A stretch of DNA of 64,000 nt, taken from NCBI GenBank assembly GCA_036562495.1, contig DATCKA010000144.1, positions 18,010 to 82,009 of the forward strand. The letters are read 5' to 3'. Shown here one piece after another: positions 8,886-15,921 of the stretch (the stretch's first letter is position 1; each line of letters begins with the position of its first letter). The translations under genes were made by a program, and so were the position numbers. The notes beneath the pieces were generated by a model. It saw only the letters and a list, made by a program, of their open reading frames with translations. It did not search any database and was not told where the DNA came from. This DNA comes from Geochorda sp036562495. GTDB lineage: Bacteria; Bacillota; Limnochordia; Limnochordales; Geochordaceae.

Positions 8886-9460
8886 AGTGGATCTTGCTGC
8901 TGGTCAGCTCGGCCCTGGTCAACAACATCACGCTGGTGCGCTTCCTGGGCACCTGCCCCTTCCTGGGCATGAGCCGCAGCATCAAGACCGGTGCGAGCAT
9001 GGGCCTGGCCACCACCTTCGTGCTGGTCGGCGCCGGGGCGGTGAGCTGGCTGGTCGATCGCCTGGTCCTGCAGCCGCTCGACCTGGGGTACCTGCGCACG
9101 CTGGCCTTCATCCTGGTCATCGCGGTGTTCGTCCAGTTCCTGGAGATGGTGATCCGCAAGACCAACCGGGCGCTGTACGAGGCGTTTGGGATCTACCTGG
9201 CCCTCATCACCACCAACTGTGCCGTGCTGGGGCTGGCGCTGATGGCCTCCGACCGGGCCTACGACCTGGTGGAGACGATGGTCTTCGGCCTGGGCACGGG
9301 GCTGGGCTTCACCCTGGCCCTGGTGCTGATGGCGGCCATCCGGGAGGAGCTGGCCTACGCCCGGGTACCCGGCGTCTTCGAGGGCACGCCGCTGGCGCTG
9401 GTCATCGCCGGGCTCCTGTCCCTGTCGTTCATGGGGTTCGCAGGGCTCGTGCCGCTGTGA
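8882..9460 (+). CDS. rnfA: Rnf electron transport complex subunit A
   Basis: Integral membrane subunit, 192 residues, six membrane segments, of normal length for RnfA. Family features are the early NNITLVRFLGTCPFLG stretch, whose cysteine helps hold the intramembrane iron-sulphur centre, and the TTNCAVLG motif near residue 110, which supplies the matching cysteine. The start overlaps the end of rnfE (ATGA). It is followed by rnfB after 61 bp. Confidence 0.96.
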   Translation: MKWILLLVSSALVNNITLVRFLGTCPFLGMSRSIKTGASMGLATTFVLVGAGAVSWLVDRLVLQPLDLGYLRTLAFILVIAVFVQFLEMVIRKTNRALYEAFGIYLALITTNCAVLGLALMASDRAYDLVETMVFGLGTGLGFTLALVLMAAIREELAYARVPGVFEGTPLALVIAGLLSLSFMGFAGLVPL

Positions 9461-9521
9461 GCCCGGGGCTGGCTTGGGTGAGCATGAGGGAGACGGGCCA
9501 GGGAAGAGAGGTCGCGATGCC

Positions 9522-10391
9522 ATGATCGAGGGGATCTTGCGGGCCGTCGGGATGCTGGGGTCCCTGGGCCTGCTCTTCGGTATCGGGCTGGTGCTGGCCG
9601 GGCGATTTCTCAGGGTCGAGGAGGATCCAAGGCTGGGCCAGGTCATGGAGAGCCTGCCCGGGGCCAACTGCGGGGCGTGCGGCTTCTCCGGGTGCAGTGG
9701 CTTCGCACGGGCGCTCATCGGCGGCAGTGTCCCCGTGAGCGGGTGCCGGGCGGGTGGCGATGCGACCGCTCGGCGACTCGCCGAAATCCTGGGGCAGCGG
9801 GTCGAGACGACCGGTCGCCGGGTAGCCCGGGTGCTGTGCGGGGGAGGACGGCAGGTCGCGCTGACTCGGGCTGCCTACGACGGCGTGCAGGACTGCCGCG
9901 CCGCCGATGCGCTGGGCGGTGGCCCCAAGGGCTGCCCCCAGGGGTGCCTGGGCTTCGGCACCTGCGTCGAGACATGCCCCTTCGACGCCCTGTCGATGGG
10001 CCCCGATGGGCTCCCCGTCGTCGACGAGGAGCGGTGCACGGGCTGCGGGCTGTGCGAACTGGTCTGCCCGAGGGGCGTCATCCGCGTCATGCCGGCGACG
10101 GCCTCTTACGTGCGGTGCGTCTCGACGATGCCGGGCAAGTTCGTGCGCCAGGTCTGCGAGGCCGGGTGCATCGGTTGCCGGATCTGCGAGCGCACCTGCG
10201 AGAAGGGTGCCATCCGGGTGACCGACAACCTGGCCGTCATCGACCCCGCGCTCTGCGACAGCTGCGGTCGCTGCGCCGAGAAGTGCCCCACTCACGCCAT
10301 CGCCATCGTCGGGGTCGGCGCGGAGGTGGCGCAGGCAGCCACGGCCACGGGGAGCGCTGACATGCGCGCCGACGGGGTCGGCCGGGCATGA
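9522..10391 (+). CDS. rnfB: Rnf electron transport complex subunit B
   Basis: Ferredoxin-accepting iron-sulphur subunit. The 289-residue protein has one N-terminal membrane segment (about residues 5-27), then the Fes domain with C50, C53, C58 and C75 for a 4Fe-4S cluster. A run of ferredoxin-type clusters follows, including CTGCGLCELVCP, CIGCRICERTC and CDSCGRCAEKCP. I take the ATG at 9522; upstream in-frame codons lack a ribosome site, whereas AGAGG lies before 9522. The stop overlaps apbE by 4 bp. The gene order C-DG-E-A-B is the usual Bacillota Rnf order apart from the fusion. Confidence 0.94.
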   Translation: MIEGILRAVGMLGSLGLLFGIGLVLAGRFLRVEEDPRLGQVMESLPGANCGACGFSGCSGFARALIGGSVPVSGCRAGGDATARRLAEILGQRVETTGRRVARVLCGGGRQVALTRAAYDGVQDCRAADALGGGPKGCPQGCLGFGTCVETCPFDALSMGPDGLPVVDEERCTGCGLCELVCPRGVIRVMPATASYVRCVSTMPGKFVRQVCEAGCIGCRICERTCEKGAIRVTDNLAVIDPALCDSCGRCAEKCPTHAIAIVGVGAEVAQAATATGSADMRADGVGRA

Positions 10392-11455
10392 GACGGCCGC
10401 TGGCGGCCGGCCTGCTAGCGGCCGGCGCGCTGGTGGCCCTGGGTTGCACGGCCGTGCTGGGCGCCCGTGGGTGGCCGTGGCCGTCGCCGACGGCCGGCAC
10501 ACGACAGGACCTCGAGGTGGTCCGGCGAGCCGGCTTCGCCATGGGCACGTTCGTGCAGGTGGTGGCGGCGGGGCCGGGCGCCCAGGCGGCCGCAGACGCT
10601 GCGCTGCAAGAGATCGAGCGCCTCGAGCGGCTACTCGATCGCTTCGATCCGGCGAGCCCGGTCTCGGCCATCAACGCCCAGGCCGGTCGCGGCCTCGTCG
10701 AGGTGCCGGCCGAGGTGGGGGAGGTCGTCGCACTGGCGCTCGACATCGCGCGCCGCACCGGTGGCGCCTTCGATCCGACCGTCGCGCCGCTCGTCGACCT
10801 GTGGGGTTTCGGTTCGGTGGGGCAAGGGGAGCCGCCCAGCCGCCCACCATCGCCGCAGGCCATCGAGCAGGTGCGCCGGCAGGTGGACTACACGGCCGTA
10901 CGGCTCGAGCGAGAGGGCGACGTCGTCCGCGTCGGGCTGACGAGAGCGGGGATGGCGCTCGACCTGGGGGGCATCGCCAAGGGGTACGCGGCCGACCGTG
11001 CTGTGGCTGTCCTGCGGGCCGGCGGCGTCTCGAGCGCGCTGGTCGACGTCGGAGGGGAGGTCGCCGTGCTGGGCGGTCGCCCTGCCACCGCTGGGAGCCG
11101 CAAGGGTGGCGAGAGCTGGCGTGTCGGGATCCGGCACCCGAGAGACCCTCAGGGGTTGCTGACAACGCTCGAGCTCACCACCGGCGCGGTGGCCACGTCG
11201 GGCGACTACGAGCGCTTCTTCGAGTGGGAGGGCCGCCGCTACCATCACCTGATCGACCCCCGCACGGGCTGGCCGGCGACGGGGCTCATCTCGGTGAGCG
11301 TGCTGCACGAGTCGGCTGCGGTGGCCGATGCCCTGGCCACGGCTGTCATGGTGCTGGGCCCCCACCGGGGGCAGGCGCTGGTGCGTGAGTGGCCGGGGGC
11401 ACAGGCCCTCCTTGTCGATGAGTCGTTGCGCGTGACGCGGGTGCAGGGGCCGTGA
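10388..11455 (+). CDS. apbE: FAD:protein FMN transferase (lipoprotein)
   Basis: Attaches FMN covalently to threonine in SGAT-type motifs, here most likely in the RnfG half of the neighbouring fusion. The 355-residue protein starts with a lipoprotein signal whose lipobox ends in VALGC, so the enzyme is probably anchored on the outer face of the membrane. Family features are AMGTFVQVV after the signal, GGAFDPTVAPLVDLWGFG near residue 120, a GGIAKGYAAD motif, VDVGGEVAVLGG, and HHLIDPRTGWPA in the C-terminal third with metal- and flavin-binding residues. It overlaps rnfB and the next gene by 4 bp each, so it belongs to the rnf operon. Confidence 0.95.
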   Translation: MRRPLAAGLLAAGALVALGCTAVLGARGWPWPSPTAGTRQDLEVVRRAGFAMGTFVQVVAAGPGAQAAADAALQEIERLERLLDRFDPASPVSAINAQAGRGLVEVPAEVGEVVALALDIARRTGGAFDPTVAPLVDLWGFGSVGQGEPPSRPPSPQAIEQVRRQVDYTAVRLEREGDVVRVGLTRAGMALDLGGIAKGYAADRAVAVLRAGGVSSALVDVGGEVAVLGGRPATAGSRKGGESWRVGIRHPRDPQGLLTTLELTTGAVATSGDYERFFEWEGRRYHHLIDPRTGWPATGLISVSVLHESAAVADALATAVMVLGPHRGQALVREWPGAQALLVDESLRVTRVQGP

Positions 11456-12435
11456 GCGCCTCCCGCCGCGTCGCGCTCTTCGCCTGTCTGCTGGCCCTCT
11501 CCCTAGCCCTCTACGTGGTCGAACGCTGGTTGCCCCCGCCTCCCGTCCCCGGAGCCCACCTTGGACTGGCCAACGGCGTCATGCTGCTGGTGCTGTGGCA
11601 GTGGGGCACGAGGGCGGCCGCGGGCTTCGGCGCCTGCCGGGTGCTGGCGGCCGCGTTGTTGAGCGGGCGGCTGGGAGGGCCTGGCTTTTGGATGTCGGTG
11701 GCCGGGGCGGCGGCCAGCCTGGCCGTAATGGGCCTGGCCCGCGCGTGGGCCCGAAGAGGGTCCGACCGGCTCGTCCTGTTGAGCGTGGTCGGAGGGGTAG
11801 CCCACAACCTGGGCCAGCTGACGGCGTTTCGCGTGCTGGTCCACGCGGGCGGGGTCGGCTGGCTGATGACGGCACTGGTACCGCTGGGGGCCCTGGCGGG
11901 CCTGTTGGTCGGAGTGGCGGCCCGAAGGCTCTTGCCCGGCTTCGAGCGCGTGGTGGGCGCGGCCTCTCGTAGTGTCGCGTCGGCGCTCGAGGGATCCGCT
12001 CCACGACGGCGCGCGTGGGCCGGTTCTGAGGCGATGGGGCTGGGTGCGGCGGTGATGCTGTTGCTGGCCATGGCGGCGAGCGCCGGCGGCGGCCGCCTGG
12101 TCTGGGCCGCGTTCGGCGGAGTGCCTGTGCAGGGCCGACCGGCGGTGCTCGTGGAGGTGGCGGGGCGACCCCCGCTCGTCTGGCCCCTGGACGAGGACCG
12201 GGTGGAGCGACTCGAAGCCGGTGGCGTCGAGATGGTGCTGGAGGTCCGGGACGGCCGCGTCCGCGTCGAGCGGTCCACGTGTCCCGAGCGCTGGTGCGTG
12301 CGGACGGGCTGGATCGACCGGCCCGGGCAGTCCGTCGTCTGCGTGCCGGCCAGGACCGTCGTCACGGTGGTGGCGGATGGGTCCGCCCCTCCGGGGGCAT
12401 GGTCCCCCGGCGGTATCGACGCGGTCTCCCGGTGA
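11452..12435 (+). CDS. Gx-transporter family protein fused to a NusG-II domain
   Basis: Residues about 1-165 form a five- to six-helix membrane protein of the Gx transporter family (formerly named heptaprenyl diphosphate synthase component I), with ANGVMLLVLWQWG and HNLGQL features. After a linker and another membrane segment (about 195-215), residues about 220-320 form a NusG domain II-like module with two cysteines (CPERWC) and GQSVVCVPARTVV. In many Bacillota these are two small separate genes next to apbE or rnf; here they are one 327-residue frame. The start GTG overlaps the apbE stop (GTGA). The role is unknown; context points to flavin insertion or redox maturation of Rnf. Confidence 0.8.
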   Translation: MSASRRVALFACLLALSLALYVVERWLPPPPVPGAHLGLANGVMLLVLWQWGTRAAAGFGACRVLAAALLSGRLGGPGFWMSVAGAAASLAVMGLARAWARRGSDRLVLLSVVGGVAHNLGQLTAFRVLVHAGGVGWLMTALVPLGALAGLLVGVAARRLLPGFERVVGAASRSVASALEGSAPRRRAWAGSEAMGLGAAVMLLLAMAASAGGGRLVWAAFGGVPVQGRPAVLVEVAGRPPLVWPLDEDRVERLEAGGVEMVLEVRDGRVRVERSTCPERWCVRTGWIDRPGQSVVCVPARTVVTVVADGSAPPGAWSPGGIDAVSR

Positions 12436-12505
12436 GGTGCAGGACGCCCGGCGTCCCGGCCCGAAGGCATCGCACCGACACGGCGGAGAGGAGGCCGGGA
12501 GCACC

Positions 12506-13363
12506 GTGCTCGAGCGTGAGCTGGGGCGCACCGGAGTGCTCATCCCTGCCCTGGGACAGGGCACCTGGCGCATCGGCGGAGGTGCCGACGAGGACAGGCA
12601 GGCCATCGAGGCGCTTCGTCTCGGCATCGAGCTGGGGCTCACCCTGATCGACACCGCGGAGATGTACGGCAACGGGCACGCCGAGCGGTTGGTCGGCGAG
12701 GCCATCCGGGACGTGCGGGACCGGGTCTTCGTGGTCACCAAGGTGCTGCCCAGCCACGCCTCCTACGACGGCGTGCTCCGGGCGGCCCGGCGCAGCCTGA
12801 GGCGGCTGGCCATCGACCGCATCGACCTCTATCTCCTCCACTGGCCCAGCGATCTCCATCCCATCGAGGAGACCATGCGGGCGATGCGGCGGCTGGTGGC
12901 CGACGGGTGGGTGCGCTTCGTCGGCGTCAGCAACTTCTCCGTCGAGCAGATGGAGCGCGCCCGCGAGGCGCTCGAGGACGTGCCCCTGGTCTGCAACCAG
13001 GTCTACTACTGGCTGGGGCAGCGAGCCGCAGAACTCCGGCTGTTGCCGGCGTGTGAGCGCCTGGGCATCACCCTGATGGCCTACTCGCCCCTCGGCTCGG
13101 GGCGCTTCCCGTCGCCGCACACGGCCCGTGGACGGGTCCTGGCCAGCGTGGCGGCGCGCTACGGCAAGACGCCGCACCAGGTCGCGCTCAACTGGCTCGT
13201 CGGCAAGAGCCCGGCAGTGGTCGCCATTCCCAAGGCCTCTCGCCCGGAGCACGTGAGGGCCAACGCCGAGGCCGTGGGCTGGACGCTGGAGCAGGGGGAT
13301 GTGGACGCATTGGAGGCCGCCTTCCCCTTGCCCCCTGACGACGAGCCCCTTCCGATGCTCTGA
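12506..13363 (+). CDS. Aldo/keto reductase
   Basis: NAD(P)H-dependent oxidoreductase with a TIM-barrel fold, 285 residues. The catalytic tetrad is visible: Asp in LIDTAEMYG with its Tyr, Lys in VVTKVLP, and His in LLHWPS. The C-terminal cofactor-binding strands (VVAIPKASRPEHVRANAEA) are typical. I use the GTG at 12506 because it gives the canonical N-terminus and GGGAG precedes it; the longer open frame upstream overlaps the previous gene and has no homology. It follows the rnf operon at 70 bp and may be its last gene. Substrate unknown. Confidence 0.9.
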   Translation: MLERELGRTGVLIPALGQGTWRIGGGADEDRQAIEALRLGIELGLTLIDTAEMYGNGHAERLVGEAIRDVRDRVFVVTKVLPSHASYDGVLRAARRSLRRLAIDRIDLYLLHWPSDLHPIEETMRAMRRLVADGWVRFVGVSNFSVEQMERAREALEDVPLVCNQVYYWLGQRAAELRLLPACERLGITLMAYSPLGSGRFPSPHTARGRVLASVAARYGKTPHQVALNWLVGKSPAVVAIPKASRPEHVRANAEAVGWTLEQGDVDALEAAFPLPPDDEPLPML

Positions 13364-13391
13364 CTGCCGGCCGGCCTCGAGAGCCCGCGAA

Positions 13392-13409
13392 CGCGCCCGA
13401 GCGGGCGCG
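13392..13409 (+). terminator. GC-rich hairpin after aldo/keto reductase
   Basis: CGCGCCCG (13392-13399) and CGGGCGCG (13402-13409) are perfect inverted arms with a tiny loop, 28 bp after the stop. No T-run follows, so this is only a possible end of the rnf-linked transcript. Confidence 0.35.
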
Positions 13410-13460
13410 GCCGACACGTCATGGCCCGTCTGGCCGGGGCGGCGGCAGCGCTGCGAGTCC

Positions 13461-13489
13461 TTGCCAGAGGTCGCCGCGATAGTTACACT
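13461..13489 (+). promoter_or_regulatory. Predicted sigma-A promoter for the C39 peptidase cassette
   Basis: TTGCCA at 13461-13466 and TACACT at 13484-13489 are separated by 17 bases. The pair lies about 80 bp before the start of the C39 peptidase gene, in a 206-bp gap free of genes. Confidence 0.5.
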
Positions 13490-13569
13490 AAAGTCGTGCG
13501 GGTCGCGCCGGCCATCCCTGCCGGGACGCGCGGCCGACGCATCCCGGTGGGCGGGCAGGGCGAGACGTC

Positions 13570-14220
13570 ATGGTGGCAAGGAGGCTAGTCATACTAACGT
13601 TGGCCGCTCTCGGCATGCTCGCGTCACCGGCGGTCGGCGCCCGTCCTGTCGTGTCGGTCCACGATCTTCGCTTCCAGGGCGTGGTGCGCCAGGGCACCGA
13701 CCGGACCTGCGGCTACGCCGCAGCGGCCACCGTCCTGAAGGCCCTGGGGCTAGAGGTGGACGAGGCGCAGCTGATCCGAGCCGCCACGGGCCAGGACGGC
13801 GAGGCATCGGCCTCCGTCGCGGACATCGGACGGGCGGTGGTGCCTTGGGGCGTCCGGAGCTATCCCGTCCTGAGCACATGGGACGACCTGCTGCGCTATT
13901 TCGAACGCTACGACGAGCCGGTGGTGGCCCTCGTCGACGTCGGGCGGCCTCACTTCACCGTGGTGGCCGCGATGGAGCCGCGGGCCGTCTACATGGCCGA
14001 CCCGAGCCAGGGCGTGCTGGTGTGGAGCCGGGCGCGCTTCGAGGAGCGGTGGGCGGGCGTCGTGCTCTTCCTGCGGCCCCAACATGGGAGCCCGCCCGAA
14101 GGCTCCCTCGCCCGGTCGTCTCTGATGCAGGCCGTCGGACGATTACGGGCCCGTCACCGCCTGCTCGAGCGAGTGCAGGCGGGGGGCGGGCATGGGCGAG
14201 AAGGGCGAGGAGGCCCATGA
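13570..14220 (+). CDS. Secreted C39-family cysteine peptidase
   Basis: A 216-residue exported protein: signal peptide (about residues 1-24, ending in VGA), then a C39-type papain-like domain. The oxyanion Gln (Q41) and catalytic Cys (C47 in TDRTCGYAAAATVL), the His (H128 in RPHFTVV) and the Asp (D144 in ADPSQG) are all present. C39 domains normally process double-glycine leader peptides as part of ABC exporters; this one stands alone, with no ABC or membrane domain. The C-terminal tail is basic and Gly-rich. Its stop overlaps the next gene by 4 bp, so the two are translationally coupled. FapD of amyloid operons is a comparable stand-alone C39 protein. Confidence 0.82.
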   Translation: MVARRLVILTLAALGMLASPAVGARPVVSVHDLRFQGVVRQGTDRTCGYAAAATVLKALGLEVDEAQLIRAATGQDGEASASVADIGRAVVPWGVRSYPVLSTWDDLLRYFERYDEPVVALVDVGRPHFTVVAAMEPRAVYMADPSQGVLVWSRARFEERWAGVVLFLRPQHGSPPEGSLARSSLMQAVGRLRARHRLLERVQAGGGHGREGRGGP

Positions 14221-15065
14221 GGGCACCGGCTCCCGCGCGATGGCGGAAAGTGGGTGCGCTCGTAGTGGCCGTGCTGGCCACGATGGGGCCGCCGGTCTGC
14301 GGCGCGGAGGTCCTGGCAGCTCCCGCCCTCACCCACGTCTTCGATGAGGGCAAGTGGCGCCTGATGTGGCGGGCGGAGAGCGGTGCGCTGGAGTCTGCGG
14401 CCTGCCCAGCCTTCGTGCGCTGCACCGGGCGCTACCTGGCCGCCTCGCTGGAGCTCACCTACCGACACGCCGGGGAGGTCCGGGGGACGGGCTGGCGGTG
14501 GGAGGCGTCGGCCCGGGCCTATGTCGTCGACGAGCACCGTGCCGTGACCGACCCCTTGGGCACGAGCCTCGACAGTCGGGACCGCTGGGCCTCGGCATGG
14601 CCATCCCGGATGACGCTCGCACTCGTGCACCACGACCCGCGCCACGGGCGAGCGCTGGAGACGAGCGTCTCGCTCTTCGCCGAGGCGTCGCGGGGCGAAC
14701 CGCTGCAGGTGGGCCAGTCGGTGGGGGTAAGCGTGTCGCGCATCATCGACCCGGCGCTCGTGGCGCTGTCGATGGCCGTCAGCGCACCGGGTCCGGGCGG
14801 GGCGTGGCTGCACGGCGCCGGCGAGTGGCGGGTGGTCCTCACCGACGAGTTGTGGCTGGTCACCGGGGCGGGCATCGCATGGCCGCCCCGCTCTCCGGGG
14901 CCGCACGCCCGCATCTGGACCGGGATCGGCATGGCGCTCCGAGGTGGGACGCAGGTGGAGGCCACGGTGGAGCACCTGCTGGGCGACGACGACGCCTTTG
15001 CCTTGCAAGTCGAGCTCCGGCCGGGCGACACCCAGGCGAGGGCGGGGCCGGAGGCCCCGATGTGA
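14217..15065 (+). CDS. Exported protein of unknown function, beta-strand-rich
   Basis: I do not recognise this 282-residue protein. It has a basic N-terminus and a signal-type hydrophobic stretch (about residues 11-34). After it come two nearby cysteines (residues about 62 and 67) and a series of alternating polar/hydrophobic segments such as YLAASLELTYRH, MTLALVHHD, SVGVSVSR and LWLVTGAGIAW. That pattern suits repeated beta-strands, perhaps a barrel or beta-sandwich, but this is only a visual impression. The ATG at 14217 overlaps the stop of the C39 peptidase gene (ATGA). Coupling to that peptidase suggests a shared secretion or surface function. Confidence 0.65.
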   Translation: MRAPAPARWRKVGALVVAVLATMGPPVCGAEVLAAPALTHVFDEGKWRLMWRAESGALESAACPAFVRCTGRYLAASLELTYRHAGEVRGTGWRWEASARAYVVDEHRAVTDPLGTSLDSRDRWASAWPSRMTLALVHHDPRHGRALETSVSLFAEASRGEPLQVGQSVGVSVSRIIDPALVALSMAVSAPGPGGAWLHGAGEWRVVLTDELWLVTGAGIAWPPRSPGPHARIWTGIGMALRGGTQVEATVEHLLGDDDAFALQVELRPGDTQARAGPEAPM

Positions 15066-15096
15066 GGCGCCGATGGCGCAGCGAGGAGGCGAGACG

Positions 15097-15558
15097 ATGC
15101 GGCTGACGCGGTCTCTGTGCGTGGTGGTCGCGATCGCGCTGGTGGCGAGCGTGGCACTGTCGCCGACGGCCCTGGCCGCGGCGGGCGGTGACCCGACCCC
15201 TCAGCCCGGCGCGGCCTTCGACCCCGGCGAGTTTGGGGTGCCCATCGACTCGGAGCAGCAGGAGACACTGTCGGGCGAGTGGTGGAGCGTGGCGGTGGGC
15301 GCCGCCCTGGGCGCTGCTGACGCCGCCTACACCTACGCCCGCTCGCGCCCCTTCAAGGCCACCAGCACCCACTACTGGACCGGGATGGCGGCATCGGTCC
15401 TGGTGGGGGCGGGGATGGGCGCGCTGGGCAGTGCCACGCAGCTCGGGACGCAGACGGCCAAAGCCACCGTCAAGGTGGCGATGAGCGTCTACTCCCGGGT
15501 GCGTTCCCACGTGGTCAACGAGGCCTTCAGCACAGGCCTCAAGCAGTTCGGCTACTGA
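15097..15558 (+). CDS. Small exported Gly/Ala-rich protein of unknown function
   Basis: A 153-residue protein with a clear Sec signal (about residues 1-27, ending TALA) directly followed by AAGGD, a double glycine close to the cleavage point. The middle contains glycine-zipper-like helices (AVGAALGAADAA and LVGAGMGALGSA), as in proteins that insert in or pack against membranes; the C-terminal quarter is amphipathic. GAGGAGG lies 7 bases before the ATG at 15097, which decides the start over an ATG at 15073. It lies 31 bp after the previous exported protein. It could be a substrate of the C39 peptidase, but this is inference. Confidence 0.6.
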   Translation: MRLTRSLCVVVAIALVASVALSPTALAAAGGDPTPQPGAAFDPGEFGVPIDSEQQETLSGEWWSVAVGAALGAADAAYTYARSRPFKATSTHYWTGMAASVLVGAGMGALGSATQLGTQTAKATVKVAMSVYSRVRSHVVNEAFSTGLKQFGY

Positions 15559-15629
15559 GCGCGTGAGCCCGGCCTCCGGGCCTCGCCCTCGCGCCAGGAC
15601 GATGCCGGCACAGCGAGGAGGCGGTGGGG

Positions 15630-15911
15630 GTGCCGCAAGCACAGGCGAGACAAGCGACGAGGTCCCCCCGACCCAGGATCTCGTGGATCGGGCTCGTCGT
15701 CTCCCAGACCATGGTCCTCTTCGGGGCGTGGCTGGCCGCCGAGTGGGACGTGGGGCTCTGGTGGACCATCATCTGCCTGAGCTCCGACACCGGCTACGCG
15801 GTGACCCACCTGCACCCTCCCTACCGGGAGCCGGCCCTGCACCTGGCCATCGGCTACGGCGTCTGGTTGGCCGGCATGGTGCTCATGAGGTACGGCCCCG
15901 CCTGGCTGTGA
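15630..15911 (+). CDS. Small membrane protein of unknown function
   Basis: About 93 residues with a short basic N-terminus and two or three hydrophobic segments, including SWIGLVVSQTMVLFGAWLAA and ALHLAIGYGVWLAGMVLM. I do not recognise a family. GAGGAGG at 15615-15621 favours the GTG at 15630; a GTG at 15624 is also in frame. It lies 71 bp after the small exported protein and is probably the last gene of the C39 cassette. CCCCGCC at 15896-15902 and GGCGGGG at 15914-15920 form a hairpin across its stop, which may end this unit and the convergent GH3 gene. Confidence 0.5.
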   Translation: MPQAQARQATRSPRPRISWIGLVVSQTMVLFGAWLAAEWDVGLWWTIICLSSDTGYAVTHLHPPYREPALHLAIGYGVWLAGMVLMRYGPAWL

Positions 15912-15921
15912 GGGGCGGGGA

